From assembly GCF_000317205.1 (NCBI RefSeq), contig NZ_AJLK01000076.1, forward strand, positions 1 through 64,000: 64,000 nucleotides of DNA. The letters are read 5' to 3'. The position numbers were made by a program, and so were the translations under genes. Under the pieces are notes generated by a model. That model saw nothing but the letters and a program-made list of their open reading frames with translations. It made no database searches and was not told the origin of the DNA. The stretch is from Fischerella muscicola PCC 7414 (GTDB lineage: Bacteria > Cyanobacteriota > Cyanobacteriia > Cyanobacteriales > Nostocaceae). How positions within the stretch are numbered: the stretch's first letter is position 1; each line of letters begins with the position of its first letter. Shown here piece after piece: positions 1 to 9,014 of the stretch.

Positions 1-49
1 GAGTGCTCCTGCGATCAACGGCTAATATAAAGTAGTCTGTCAGATAAAT

Positions 50-86
50 AAAAAAGCTCCCTCCGAAGTGGAGGGAGCTTTTTTTT
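50..86. terminator. Bidirectional intrinsic terminator
   Basis: A perfect 9-bp GC-rich stem (gctccctcc at 56-64, ggagggagc at 70-78) with a 5-nt loop is flanked by A and T runs, so it can terminate on either strand. It lies about 275 bp past the cpcG4 stop and is the best candidate for the end of the pec-cpc operon. It may also serve a gene to the left of the window. Confidence 0.75.
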
Positions 87-359
87 AAACGCAGAGGGAC
101 GCAGAGTAAACGCAAGGGAACGCGGAGTTTTTTTACAGAGAATTTGCGATGAATTGATGAAACACTCTATCAACGCATACGATTAATCTATCTGTGTCAA
201 TCGGTGTTCATCTGTGTGCATCTGTGTTCGATTTCAACCCAAATATAAAATTACTGGGTCTTATTTCCATCTAACGCAATGCTCAGGCGCTACATTAGCA
301 GGGAAACAAGACCCAGTATAAAGTTGATGTATTTACTCTAAGCGATCGCAGTAGGGATT
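87..359. other. Intergenic region with dispersed short repeats
   Basis: No gene is seen. The stretch holds a degenerate run of 'acgcagag'-type units (91-130) and a run of 'catctgtgt' units (184-226). The same two repeat types recur near 17803 and, in the opposite orientation, near 36534, so they are genome-dispersed repeats and not part of the cpcG4 transcript's function. Confidence 0.5.
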
Positions 360-1121
360 TTAGCGTCTACTACGATTTGGTACTAAGTTGAGGTAATCAA
401 GCTCAGCCGCACGAATGTTTTGAGCGTAGTTGCCCTTAGCATTAATTGAGGCTGCCATATCGGCGTACTTCCGTGGATCACCTTCTGCCAGGCGCCGTTC
501 TTGGAACTTGCGGCTGTAGAATTTCTCTAGGGTAAAGCGCCAATCTGTGGTAACAGTACCAGCACTTTCTTGGAAATCTTCGCCGTAGCGAGGTGTTACC
601 AAGTTGTGGGGACGATCTACCAAACGCTTACGCTGGTAGGGTACGGTGTTATCACCAAATGCCTCGGTGTACTCATCACTGTCTAGTAAGGCATCAACGA
701 AACCGTCAAAACCTTTGGTGGCGATGACAATAGACCAAGCAATTTCTTCTTCTTTGTTGTAAGCAGAACGACCTAAAAAGCGCTTGAGGCAGATGTCTAC
801 AAGACGGTAGTTATTGTTAACTGAAACAACCAAGCGGTAGAAAGCTTCAGACTTTGCCAAACCACGAATGAAGTCGCGTACAGTCAATGAGCCATTTTTC
901 AGTTGAGATTCGATGTGCTTTTGGCGGTTGAACTTGAGAATCTCGTGTTCGCTGAAAACTTGGCGATAAGCTGCCCAAATGATGTCTTGCATGTCAGAAA
1001 AAGAACTGACATCTTCTAGGCGGTAAATATACGGTGTATCTTCGTTTAGGTCAGCCTTGCCAAAGCTTTTGACTCGATGATTTTGGCTGCTGGGTTTGTA
1101 TTCAAGTAATGGCAGTGCCAT
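360..1121 (-). CDS. cpcG4: Phycobilisome rod-core linker CpcG4
   Basis: A 253-residue rod-core linker that attaches phycocyanin rods to the allophycocyanin core. The N-terminal CpcG signature ([17 protein letters not shown]) is followed by the Pfam00427-type linker domain at about residues 30-180, with the conserved 'LIWAAYRQ'-like helix, '[11 protein letters not shown]' and 'VPYQRKR' segments. The C-terminal tail is short and soluble, with no membrane segment, unlike the next gene upstream. It is the last gene of the operon, 118 bp after cpcL. Four cpcG paralogues in a row is the arrangement known from Anabaena sp. PCC 7120; the number 4 is assigned by that order. Confidence 0.93.
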   Translation of the reverse strand: MALPLLEYKPSSQNHRVKSFGKADLNEDTPYIYRLEDVSSFSDMQDIIWAAYRQVFSEHEILKFNRQKHIESQLKNGSLTVRDFIRGLAKSEAFYRLVVSVNNNYRLVDICLKRFLGRSAYNKEEEIAWSIVIATKGFDGFVDALLDSDEYTEAFGDNTVPYQRKRLVDRPHNLVTPRYGEDFQESAGTVTTDWRFTLEKFYSRKFQERRLAEGDPRKYADMAASINAKGNYAQNIRAAELDYLNLVPNRSRR

Positions 1122-1239
1122 TTGCGATTTTCCCCTTTAATTATTAACAGATTAAACAGAGCTTGCTCTTGAAAACTGAATGAGGTTTGATTTATTGAAT
1201 CAATCCTCTTTCATTTTTTAGTTAAGTTTCTGCATTTTG

Positions 1240-1974
1240 TTAAAAAGCAGAACTGTTTACAAACCAGTTTAGTATGAGCAAGAAAGCGATTATTCCAGAC
1301 AGGCCGATAATTACGGCTGATATTGTCCTCCAATCCACTTGCTTGGGATATGGCGATGGAGCCAAAAACCCATACCATTCAGTATGATGTATCCAACTGG
1401 TCTGAACAATACCCGCGCGATCGCGATAATCTTCACCGTAACGCGGGGTAAAGCTGAATGGTCTATCTGTTGACATTCGTTTGCGTTGATAGGGTACGGT
1501 ATAATCACCAAAAGCCTCTGTGTACTCTTCACTATCAATTAACGCATCTACGAATCCTGACCAACCGCGAGTAGCGATTTGAATAGACCAAGCAATTTCT
1601 TCTTCTTGATTGTATGGAGCGCGACCCAACAATCGCTTTAAACAGATTTCTACCAGCCTATAGTTATTATTAGCTGCAACTACTAGCTGATAAAATCGTC
1701 CAGATTTTGCCAAACCACGAATAAAATCACGTACCGTGATGGAGCGATTTTTCAGTTGTGTTTCTAAAGCAATCTGACGATTAAATTGTAGGATTTCCTG
1801 TTCGTTAAAGACTTGACGATAGGCTGCCCAAATCAGTTTTGCTATTTCACCACTGGAATTTGTGTCTTCGAGACGGTAGATATAAGGACTGTCTTCATTT
1901 AAATCCGCCGTTCCAAAACTACAAACTCGTTGATTTTGACTAGTGGGTTTGTATGTATGTATAGGTAGTGCCAT
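1240..1974 (-). CDS. cpcL: Membrane-anchored rod linker CpcL (CpcG3)
   Basis: This 244-residue protein starts like the other CpcG linkers ([17 protein letters not shown]) and has the full linker domain to about residue 185. Its C-terminus differs: after a short basic/proline stretch it ends in one hydrophobic helix (about residues 215-240, [19 protein letters not shown]). That is the hallmark of CpcL, which anchors core-less phycocyanin rods to the thylakoid membrane and delivers energy mainly to photosystem I. In Anabaena sp. PCC 7120 the third cpcG gene has this role. The start was set at the methionine that aligns with the other CpcG proteins; an in-frame ATG four codons upstream is less likely. 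Confidence 0.92.
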   Translation of the reverse strand: MALPIHTYKPTSQNQRVCSFGTADLNEDSPYIYRLEDTNSSGEIAKLIWAAYRQVFNEQEILQFNRQIALETQLKNRSITVRDFIRGLAKSGRFYQLVVAANNNYRLVEICLKRLLGRAPYNQEEEIAWSIQIATRGWSGFVDALIDSEEYTEAFGDYTVPYQRKRMSTDRPFSFTPRYGEDYRDRAGIVQTSWIHHTEWYGFLAPSPYPKQVDWRTISAVIIGLSGIIAFLLILNWFVNSSAF

Positions 1975-2204
1975 ATTTCCATTCACCTTTTACATAACTT
2001 GCCACATAAGAAGGTTGTGAGATTTACACTTTAGAAAATTTCCAAAAGCAAATCTTGCAACCTTCTAAACTGTGTGAAACAATGACTGGATTTAGCAGAC
2101 CCACTCTTAATTTTTTGTTGTTAGTTATTTGTTGTTAGTTATTTGTTACAAGCAACAATCAACAACCAACCACCAACACAGTTTACTAACTACTTTACTT
2201 TAGC

Positions 2205-2948
2205 TTAACGCACAGGAAAACTTGCACTAGGGCTGATAGAAATAGGGATACCTTGCGGTTTTTCCTTCTTTGTTGTATCGGGTATTTGAATGTTGGCGGT
2301 GCTAACTGGTGTGTAAGAAACTGTTTTGATCTCAATAGACTTCGCCATATCCAAGAAGTTATTAATATCACCCCATTTATAGCGCTCAGTTTCTTGTTTA
2401 TCACGCCAGTAATCACCGTAACGAGGTGTTACCAAATTAAATGGTCTGTCTTTAAAACGACGGCGTTGGTAGGGAACAGTGTTATCACCAAAATTGATTT
2501 GATACTCTTCAGAGTCTACTAAAGCATCAACAAAACCGCTAAAACCTTTGGTGGCAATTTTAATTGACCAAGCTATTTCTTCGTCTTTGTTGTAGGGCGC
2601 ACGACCTAAAATCCGTTTGAGAGTAATTTCTACAATACGGTAGTTAGAGTTTGTCTCTACTACTAGACGACGATAAGCTTCTGATTTGGCCAAACCCCGG
2701 ATGAAGTCACGTACGGTAATTGCCCGATTCTTCAACTGGGATTCTAAATTTTTTTGGCGGTGAAATTTGAGATTTTCGTGTTCGCTAAATATTTGCCGAT
2801 AGCCAGCCCAAATTAATTCTTTGATTTCGCTTTCGGTGGGAGAATCTTCTAGACGATAAATTCTGGGAGTATCTTCGTTTGGGACTTCGTAACCAGGAAC
2901 ACGCTGGTTTTGAGAACTGGGTTTGTATTGGAGTAGTGGTATTGACAT
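2205..2948 (-). CDS. cpcG2: Phycobilisome rod-core linker CpcG2
   Basis: A 247-residue CpcG-type linker with the N-terminal signature ([17 protein letters not shown]), a linker domain at about residues 25-180, and a soluble Pro/Ser/Thr-rich tail of about 60 residues that should contact the core. There is no C-terminal membrane helix. It sits 108 bp after cpcG1; the gap holds heptamer repeats (gttggtt) followed by their complement, able to fold into a hairpin. Numbering follows gene order in Anabaena. Confidence 0.92.
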   Translation of the reverse strand: MSIPLLQYKPSSQNQRVPGYEVPNEDTPRIYRLEDSPTESEIKELIWAGYRQIFSEHENLKFHRQKNLESQLKNRAITVRDFIRGLAKSEAYRRLVVETNSNYRIVEITLKRILGRAPYNKDEEIAWSIKIATKGFSGFVDALVDSEEYQINFGDNTVPYQRRRFKDRPFNLVTPRYGDYWRDKQETERYKWGDINNFLDMAKSIEIKTVSYTPVSTANIQIPDTTKKEKPQGIPISISPSASFPVR

Positions 2949-3056
2949 TGTTAATATTTGTCCTTTGTTATGTTAGTTGTTGGTCGTTGGTTGTTGGTTG
3001 TTGGTTGTCAAAAAGTATTGCAAACCACTAACAACTAACCACTAACTATGAACTAA

Positions 3057-3896
3057 TTAAGTTGTTTTGTTACCAGGAATGTAACGATAAGGTAAAGCAA
3101 CTTGTGCAGGTTTTACGGTTGGAGGCGGGGTAGTAGATTCGCGGCTGGTATCGGGAATCTGTACACTAGAGGCAATATTTCTCGCGCGATCGCTTGAGCG
3201 TTGATATTCTGCCCCACCTGGTGTGACACTAGCAGCCATTGACAGGAAGTTGGCTGGAATGGCTTGACGAACTCCTCGTTGCACAGCTTGTCCTGAGCGA
3301 ACGACTTGATAGAAGGAACGTCCGCCGAGATACTGCTCTATTAAGCGACCACGCCAGTAATCGTTATAACGGGGGTTAACTAAGTTAAAGGGTCTGTCTT
3401 TGAAGCGGCGGCGTTGGAAGGGTACGATGTCATCACCAAAGTTTTGACGATACTCTTCAGAATCTACAATGGCGTCGACAAAACCATGCAATCCTTTGGT
3501 GGCAATGACAATTGACCAAGAAATTTGCTCGTCTTTACCGTAGGTAGCCCGTCCCAAAAACCGCTTGAAGCTGATGTCTACTAAACGATAATTAGAATTG
3601 GTTTCTGCTACTTCATCACGATAAACATCGGATTTACCCAATCCCCGAATAAAATCTCGGACGTTAATAGCCCGATTTCTTAACTGTGATTCTAGGAAGG
3701 GTTGACGATATTTTTCTAAAATTAGGTGTTCGCTAAATATTTGCCGATAGGCTGCCCAGATAATGGCATCAATATCAGCATCGGAGGTAGCGTTTGCTAA
3801 CCGATAGATAGTAGGTGTGTCTTCGCCGGGTACTTCGTAGCCGTCTACACGCTGATTTTGGGTAGTTGGAGTAAATTCAAGTAATGGTATCGGCAT
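3057..3896 (-). CDS. cpcG1: Phycobilisome rod-core linker CpcG1
   Basis: At 279 residues this is the longest of the four CpcG proteins and the first in order. It has the CpcG N-terminus (MPIPLLEFTPTTQNQRV), the linker domain at about residues 25-180 with '[13 protein letters not shown]' and '[16 protein letters not shown]', and a tail of about 90 residues without a membrane segment. It binds the phycocyanin disc of the rod at its N-terminal domain and the allophycocyanin core through the tail. It lies 97 bp after cpcF. Confidence 0.93.
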   Translation of the reverse strand: MPIPLLEFTPTTQNQRVDGYEVPGEDTPTIYRLANATSDADIDAIIWAAYRQIFSEHLILEKYRQPFLESQLRNRAINVRDFIRGLGKSDVYRDEVAETNSNYRLVDISFKRFLGRATYGKDEQISWSIVIATKGLHGFVDAIVDSEEYRQNFGDDIVPFQRRRFKDRPFNLVNPRYNDYWRGRLIEQYLGGRSFYQVVRSGQAVQRGVRQAIPANFLSMAASVTPGGAEYQRSSDRARNIASSVQIPDTSRESTTPPPTVKPAQVALPYRYIPGNKTT

Positions 3897-3993
3897 CTTG
3901 AAATTGTTACCTTGTTTTAGGGTTGCGCAGAGACTGGTTAATGGTTGTTTGTTGTTTGTTGTTTGTTATTAACAATTAACAATCAACTACGAA

Positions 3994-4617
3994 CTAACAA
4001 CTAACCAATACTTGTTTTTGAGCTAACTGCACGCGAGCTCGAAGTGAGTGTTCGGCATCAGTAGCTAAGATTTGTGCAAATTTTGCTAAGATTTGCTGTT
4101 GCAATTCGGGTATTTTTGCTAGACTTTGCAAACCAACAACAGCGGCATAACGAATTGACCAGTCTGGGTCTTGAGAAATAAACATTAGGGTTTCCAATGC
4201 TTTTGCTTGCGCTTGTTGACGTTCTGGGTTATCCAACTTGTGAAAACGCAAGTTTCCCAAGCCTTTGGCTGCGGCGCGACGAACGCTAGGAGCAAAATCG
4301 CTAGCAGCTGATGCTAACAACACATCTAGGGCGCGGGGATCTGCGATCGCTGCTAAAGCACGAATTGAATAAGCCCGTGCGCCATAGTTGTAGTCGTCAA
4401 TTTGCTCTAGCAAATGCGGTACTGCTACTTCTCCTAACTGAGTTAATCCAGTTACTGCTGCTACTGCTGCGGCTGGATTGTTATAACCAAACACGGCAAT
4501 TAATGTGGGAATTGCCGCTTCATCTTGCGCTGCTGCTAATTTTTGTACTGCCGCTACCATTCGCGCTGGCGAGTCTGCCTCTGCTACGGCACGAATTAAT
4601 TGTTGGGTGTTAGTCAT
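3994..4617 (-). CDS. cpcF: Phycocyanin alpha-subunit phycocyanobilin lyase, CpcF subunit
   Basis: A 207-residue HEAT-repeat protein. With CpcE it forms the heterodimeric lyase that attaches phycocyanobilin to Cys84 of CpcA. Helical repeats with alternating Ala/Leu run through the whole length (for example 'AIPTLIAVFGYNNPAAAVAAV' split over residues 35-55), and the segment 'SVRRAAAKGLGNLR' is typical of CpcF/PecF. It follows cpcE after 256 bp that include a GC-rich repeat, an unusually long gap for partners of one enzyme. Confidence 0.92.
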   Translation of the reverse strand: MTNTQQLIRAVAEADSPARMVAAVQKLAAAQDEAAIPTLIAVFGYNNPAAAVAAVTGLTQLGEVAVPHLLEQIDDYNYGARAYSIRALAAIADPRALDVLLASAASDFAPSVRRAAAKGLGNLRFHKLDNPERQQAQAKALETLMFISQDPDWSIRYAAVVGLQSLAKIPELQQQILAKFAQILATDAEHSLRARVQLAQKQVLVSC

Positions 4618-4683
4618 TGGTCAAGAGTTAGTAGTTAGTAGTTAGTAGTTAGTAGTAGTTCTTTGACCAATAACCACTAACCC

Positions 4684-4850
4684 TTCGGGTTCGTCAGTCG
4701 CTCATGGGGGACTCACCGGCCCCCACGACCGACAGGGAGGAGCCAGTGCGGTGGACGGGTTTCCCGGCATAAAGCACCTGGCGTTGGGGATTGGGGGCTA
4801 GGGGCCCCCTTTGGGGTTGGGGGAGGGACCCCCCTTGGGGCGCGCTGACT
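4684..4850. repeat. GC-rich interspersed repeat between cpcE and cpcF
   Basis: About 165 bp with far higher GC content than the surrounding genes separates the two halves of the CpcE/CpcF lyase. It holds several small palindromes (a 'aaccc-ttcg-ggtt' hairpin near 4679-4691, 'ggggccccc' near 4801) and the sequence actcaccggcccccac, which recurs near 60629 and, as a near copy, at 49550. It has no coding potential that I can see. Confidence 0.6.
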
Positions 4851-4873
4851 CACCACTAACTACTAACCAATCA

Positions 4874-5710
4874 CTACAAAAGTGAATCCATCAAGTTCAT
4901 TACCCGAATAGCATCCTCAGAAAGAGAGGAAACATCTAACTCCTGTTGAAGTTGATGTTCCAGTAAACCTTTGAGGGCTATCAGTTTGAAGCTATTTTCG
5001 ACTTTGGCGTTCGCGATCGCATCTGCTGCTGGTAAATAACCTATGGCACCCAAATCTCCTAAGGCAACGCGTCGCAATTTCAAGTCGTTGCTGTCCAAAA
5101 CTTGCACTAAACGCTCTCCATATTTGGCGTCTTGCGTCAGCTGGTACATTGCTCTTGCTGCTGCACACTGCACTCGTGGTACTGGATGCTCAAGGAAAGG
5201 TTCTATTAGGGAAATAGCCTCAGTTGCACCAATTGCTCCCAAGGCTTCTAATACTGCTTCATAGGGCTGGGTCAAGTGGGGACGTCCTGGCACTGGCACT
5301 GCTGCTGCTACTCCACCATTGAGTAATTGCATCAGCGCTGGGGCAGCAGCTATGCCTTTTAGTGTTGCTAAGGATTGGGCAGCGGCTTCGCGCACATAAA
5401 AATCAGAGCATTCCAAGGACTTAATTAAGCTTGGCACAGCTCGCATGTCGCCCAATTTTCCTAATGCTCTTGCAGCATTACGGCGTAGAGGATAGCCTCC
5501 CATTTCTGTTCTGTCGGCTTCATCCTCTAATGCCACGATCAGAGCATCTACAACAGCTTGCTCCTGGACGCGGTTTTTACCTAGCCACCAAGCGGCATAA
5601 TAGCGGAGACTTAAATCTGAAGATTGCAGGTTAGCGATCGCTTGCTCTTTTGTTAAGGGCGGAGCGTTTTCGGCAGAATATTCTTCTGCACTTGGTTCAA
5701 TCATTGCCAA
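4874..5710 (-). CDS. cpcE: Phycocyanin alpha-subunit phycocyanobilin lyase, CpcE subunit
   Basis: A 278-residue HEAT/Armadillo-repeat protein, the larger subunit of the CpcE/CpcF bilin lyase for CpcA Cys84. The N-terminal part has the family segment 'LRYYAAWWLGKNRV' and 'GGYPLRRNAARALGKLGD', both shared with PecE in this window, and helical repeats continue to the C-terminus. It starts four bases after the cpcD stop, which implies tight co-expression. A second in-frame ATG two codons downstream (at 5704) is an equally plausible start. Confidence 0.94.
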   Translation of the reverse strand: MAMIEPSAEEYSAENAPPLTKEQAIANLQSSDLSLRYYAAWWLGKNRVQEQAVVDALIVALEDEADRTEMGGYPLRRNAARALGKLGDMRAVPSLIKSLECSDFYVREAAAQSLATLKGIAAAPALMQLLNGGVAAAVPVPGRPHLTQPYEAVLEALGAIGATEAISLIEPFLEHPVPRVQCAAARAMYQLTQDAKYGERLVQVLDSNDLKLRRVALGDLGAIGYLPAADAIANAKVENSFKLIALKGLLEHQLQQELDVSSLSEDAIRVMNLMDSLL

Positions 5711-5714
5711 AGCG

Positions 5715-5960
5715 TTAGTTTGCTTCCGCTGTCGTTAAAGGCTCGATTTTAACGATTCTGCCGCCCATACGAGTGATCCGCTGCATTTCTTCATTCATGC
5801 GGTTGTATGGCACAGTCATGAATACGCTGCCGCTGTTGCGGATGTTGTAGTTATTTTTGTCGTTTTCTTCGTTTTGCCGCAAGCCTACGACTTCATAACG
5901 AAACATCCGGCTGTTTGCACTAGAAATGCCATTAGCACCAACTGTGGTTTGACCGAACAT
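5715..5960 (-). CDS. cpcD: Phycobilisome rod-capping linker CpcD
   Basis: An 81-residue small linker of the CpcD family (Pfam01383 type), with 'RMFRYEVVGLRQNE', 'SVFMTVPYNRMNEEMQRI' and 'GGRIVKIEPL'. It caps the distal end of phycocyanin rods and limits their length. The same domain forms the C-terminus of CpcC and PecC in this window. It is preceded by a purine-rich ribosome binding site (aggagagg on the coding strand) and followed after 4 bp by cpcE. Confidence 0.95.
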   Translation of the reverse strand: MFGQTTVGANGISSANSRMFRYEVVGLRQNEENDKNNYNIRNSGSVFMTVPYNRMNEEMQRITRMGGRIVKIEPLTTAEAN

Positions 5961-6239
5961 TTTTGTTAACCTCTCCTGTAAAATTAGCTTTTGGGCAATT
6001 GTTAAGGAGTTAGGAGCTAGGAGTTAAGAATTAGGAGTTAAGAATTAGGAGTTTTGAAGTTTATATTTTCTTCAACCCATAACTCATAACTCATGACTCA
6101 TAATTCTTAACCCATAGCTCCTCACTACTAACTTTTATACGGGTGTTCGTGCTGCCTCTCCCTATAGGGGAATGGCGTTGAGAGAGAAGTACTTGGTATC
6201 AAATCGATAAATTACCACCTAAATGCTTCGCTCGTACGA
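5961..6239. repeat. cpcC-cpcD spacer with 'ggagttaagaatta' tandem repeats
   Basis: The 279-bp gap within the operon holds a degenerate tandem repeat at about 6006-6050 (units of 'aggagtta' and 'agaatta') followed by roughly complementary 'taactcata' and 'cataattcttaac' units to 6125, so the transcript can fold into a long imperfect hairpin. No gene is present. Confidence 0.55.
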
Positions 6240-7106
6240 TTATGCTGGGGTGACACTAACGATTTTGCCGCCTTGACGGACAATTTGCTGAATTTTGTCC
6301 GAAAGACGCTCGTAAGGTACAACCACGGCGTAGCTACTACGACGTACGCTGGGGAAGCCGGGATTGCGCTGTCCGGTAACTTCGATGCGATAAACGCGAT
6401 CGCTTTCTCCTACAGCATTTCCCATGTTTTTTCTGGGTGTGACATCCGCGCTTGCACGGTATCCCCAGTTAGCATTGCTACCAGAAGGCCCGACGATTGA
6501 GGAAGTGCTATTGGTTGCTAGTTCACGGGCAAGACGAGTTTTAGTGCCTTCTACTTGGGCGCGATCGCTATTGGCATAACCCCGGTACAAACGGAACATC
6601 CGGGTAAACCCAGCTGTTTTTTGTCCGGTTTGAATCTCAAAACCGCGATAGTAGGGGACAATATTGTCGCCGAAGTTATTCAGATATTCAATTGAATCTA
6701 TGTAGGAGTCGATTTCAGTATCGTACCCTTGATTTTGGTACAAGTCTAAGTGGAAAATCACCTCAGACTCATCGTAGGGAGCGCGGCCCAATAAATGCTT
6801 GTAGTTGAGTTCGATAAACCGGGTTTGGAAGCTGTTGTAGAAAAATTTCTTCTTGTAGAGTTCTGACTTGGCAACGCTACGCACGAACTCCCGCACTGTC
6901 AGGTTCCCATCCCGCAGGAGTGATTCTGCACTCTTCAAGCGTTCTGATGCCATGATGTAGTCATTACCCAACACTTGCCGATATACGGCTCGAATTACTG
7001 CTTCTACCTCATCTCTGCTTGCATTGGGGCGTAACTCAACTTTAGCTGCGCTTGTGCTACTAAAGGCTTCTGTTCCTAGCCTGGATGCTGCTGCTGTAAT
7101 CGGCAT
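6240..7106 (-). CDS. cpcC: Phycocyanin-associated rod linker CpcC
   Basis: A 288-residue rod linker that joins phycocyanin hexamers. It has an N-terminal linker domain (about residues 20-190; '[16 protein letters not shown]', '[18 protein letters not shown]', 'NIVPYYRGF') and a C-terminal CpcD-like domain (about 230-288; '[12 protein letters not shown]', '[16 protein letters not shown]', '[10 protein letters not shown]'). It is separated from cpcA by 150 bp containing a stem-loop, which fits lower expression of linkers than of the abundant cpcBA subunits. Confidence 0.95.
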   Translation of the reverse strand: MPITAAASRLGTEAFSSTSAAKVELRPNASRDEVEAVIRAVYRQVLGNDYIMASERLKSAESLLRDGNLTVREFVRSVAKSELYKKKFFYNSFQTRFIELNYKHLLGRAPYDESEVIFHLDLYQNQGYDTEIDSYIDSIEYLNNFGDNIVPYYRGFEIQTGQKTAGFTRMFRLYRGYANSDRAQVEGTKTRLARELATNSTSSIVGPSGSNANWGYRASADVTPRKNMGNAVGESDRVYRIEVTGQRNPGFPSVRRSSYAVVVPYERLSDKIQQIVRQGGKIVSVTPA

Positions 7107-7187
7107 GTTTATTTCCCCCTATTTATTTACACGCTTAACTTTTGCGTGTCTGAATAAATATTTTTTTATCAATCCCCAGATAAAACT

Positions 7188-7248
7188 ATGCCCGGAGCTA
7201 GATCCAACTGCTTGGTGATTCCATACAGCTGCATCCCTCTCCGGGCAT
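7188..7248 (-). promoter_or_regulatory. cpcA-cpcC intercistronic stem-loop
   Basis: Perfect complementary 9-mers, atgcccgga (7188-7196) and tccgggcat (7240-7248), enclose a 43-nt loop that can pair further internally. There is no U-run after the stem on the coding strand, so it is not a standard intrinsic terminator. Stem-loops at this position in cyanobacterial cpc operons are thought to stabilise the cpcBA message or reduce read-through into linker genes; that role is inferred here. Confidence 0.6.
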
Positions 7249-7256
7249 TACGCTAT

Positions 7257-7745
7257 CTAGCTAAGAGCGTTGATTGCGTAATCAATGTAGGTGTTGGCTT
7301 CGTTAGCAGCTTGACCACTCAAACCGTGGTTAGCTTTGATGTACTTCAGAGCTTCTACATACCAGCTGGGAGACAATTCAAAAGCGCTGTTGATTTCATC
7401 CAAACCAGCAATTAGGTATTCATCCATTGGACCAGTACCACCAGCAACTAGGCAGTAGGTTACCATGCGTAGGTAGTGACCGATGTCACGAGCGCACTTG
7501 GATTTACCACGAGAATCAGCAGCGTACTGAGGACCACTCATTTGGGTGGTGTAGGGGAACTTTTGGTATACAGCTTGAGCTGCACCATCAATCAAGCGCT
7601 GAGCGTTGGAGGTCAAAGCACGAGCAGCTTCCATGCTAGCGGTAGCACGCTCTAAACGACCACGAACAGCCTGAAGTTCGGTGTTGCTCAGAAAACGTCC
7701 TTGGGTATCAGCAGCTGCGATTGCTTCGGTAATGGGTGTTTTCAT
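7257..7745 (-). CDS. cpcA: C-phycocyanin alpha subunit
   Basis: A 162-residue phycobiliprotein alpha chain of the rod. Cys84, in '[14 protein letters not shown]', is the phycocyanobilin attachment site. The globin-like fold segments, the N-terminus [20 protein letters not shown] and the C-terminus '[13 protein letters not shown]' match CpcA. It lies 79 bp after cpcB, the usual cpcBA order. The bilin should be attached by the CpcE/CpcF lyase encoded downstream. Confidence 0.97.
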   Translation of the reverse strand: MKTPITEAIAAADTQGRFLSNTELQAVRGRLERATASMEAARALTSNAQRLIDGAAQAVYQKFPYTTQMSGPQYAADSRGKSKCARDIGHYLRMVTYCLVAGGTGPMDEYLIAGLDEINSAFELSPSWYVEALKYIKANHGLSGQAANEANTYIDYAINALS

Positions 7746-7824
7746 GATGTTAAATCTCCTTAACGTTTCGTAATTTTTTTGCCTGAATACCTAGCTTTTT
7801 GGTTCTGGGCTTTTTTTATGTTTA

Positions 7825-8343
7825 TTACGCAACAGCAGCAGCAGCGCGATCAAAGTAGCTAGCTACTTCAGACATTAACTGACTGCAATCACCCTTGGTG
7901 ATACCGTTGGGGTCGTTAGCAATGTTGATCGCAGCTTCTTTCATTTTCTGAACACCAACTGCTACAGAAGAACCGGGAGTTCCCAGAGCTTGGTAGGTTT
8001 CGCGCAAGCCATTTAAGCAACGATCGTCAAGAACGCTTGCGTCACCTGCGAGGATAGCGTAGGTAACATAGCGCAAGATGATTTCCATATCGCGGAGGCA
8101 AGCAGCCATACGACGGTTGGTGTAAGCGTTTCCACCAGGAGAAATCAATTGAGGTTGCTCTTCAAACAAAGCACGAGCAGCGTTGGTAACGATGGTGGAA
8201 GCATTGCTGGTGATGCGGTTGACTACATCCAGGCGCTTGTTGCCGTCCTTAACTAAGTTGCTCAGACCATCGAGTTGTTCGCTGCTGAGAAATTCGCCTC
8301 TGGAGTCAGCTTGAGAAACCACCTTGGCAAATGCGTCTAACAT
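7825..8343 (-). CDS. cpcB: C-phycocyanin beta subunit
   Basis: A 172-residue phycocyanin beta chain with two bilin sites, Cys82 ('[10 protein letters not shown]') and Cys153 ('[10 protein letters not shown]'). Asn72 is present in 'GGNAYTNRR', the residue that is gamma-N-methylated in phycocyanin. It pairs with CpcA. A strong ribosome binding site (aggagaat on the coding strand) lies just upstream, and a 671-bp gap separates it from pecF, which fits a separate cpc promoter in addition to read-through from pec. Confidence 0.97.
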   Translation of the reverse strand: MLDAFAKVVSQADSRGEFLSSEQLDGLSNLVKDGNKRLDVVNRITSNASTIVTNAARALFEEQPQLISPGGNAYTNRRMAACLRDMEIILRYVTYAILAGDASVLDDRCLNGLRETYQALGTPGSSVAVGVQKMKEAAINIANDPNGITKGDCSQLMSEVASYFDRAAAAVA

Positions 8344-8940
8344 GGAAGATTCTCCTAATTCCTTAGTTGAGTGCTGTCTTGATTAAAACTGGAATTGTTT
8401 TATCAATTTGGATTGGTCTATAACAGACGTTAAACAAGAGCGTTTCTCTTTTGCTCTTCACTTTTCTGCTCTGCAAACAGAATCAGAAAAATGAGAAACT
8501 GGGGTGATTTTATGAGAAACTGGCAAACTTTACGAATTGATTGCCATCTTTAACTTTTGCCTGTTAATTAACCCCTCCAGCTTATGTTTATACAACGCTA
8601 CAGGGGCATTATTTGTTACAAATTATGAATAAATGAGATATACCAATAAGAAAAGCCTCAAAACCTTTACATGCAAGGACTTTAACTGAGAAATAGTGCT
8701 TTTTTTTTAACACTACTTCACAAAACAGCAAGATAAGACGCAACTTTTCTTTGCTTAGATTTTCTTAATTTTTGCTCAATATCTATACAAAACAACCTAT
8801 TCAAGTTCTACATGACTTTGATAGACATAGTCTGTATGTTAAGACTTTTTAACAAAAAAATTCTAAATGTTGCCATTAATTGCAGAAATTTGTCACCACA
8901 GATGGAGAAGTGGGATTGATTGAGTTTTGAAAGCAAAACA
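8344..8940 (-). promoter_or_regulatory. Probable cpcB promoter and leader region
   Basis: About 600 AT-rich bases without an open reading frame precede cpcB. The length, and the hairpin at its pecF side, suggest that cpc transcription can start here. I could not fix a -10/-35 pair or a transcription start by eye, so this is a region call only. Confidence 0.45.
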
Positions 8941-8990
8941 AGCAGGAGGAGAGGAAGGGGTGGCAAAAAATTAATTCCTCTCATCCTGCT
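8941..8990 (-). terminator. Hairpin after pecF, partial terminator or processing site
   Basis: Two 16-nt arms (agcaggaggagaggaa at 8941-8956 and ttcctctcatcctgct at 8975-8990) pair at 15 of 16 positions around an 18-nt loop, starting 24 nt after the pecF stop. The following U-tract on the coding strand is weak. The hairpin most likely attenuates read-through from the pec genes into cpc or marks an RNA processing point. Confidence 0.65.
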
Positions 8991-9014
8991 GATTTATATA
9001 TTTCCAGTCTGTAG

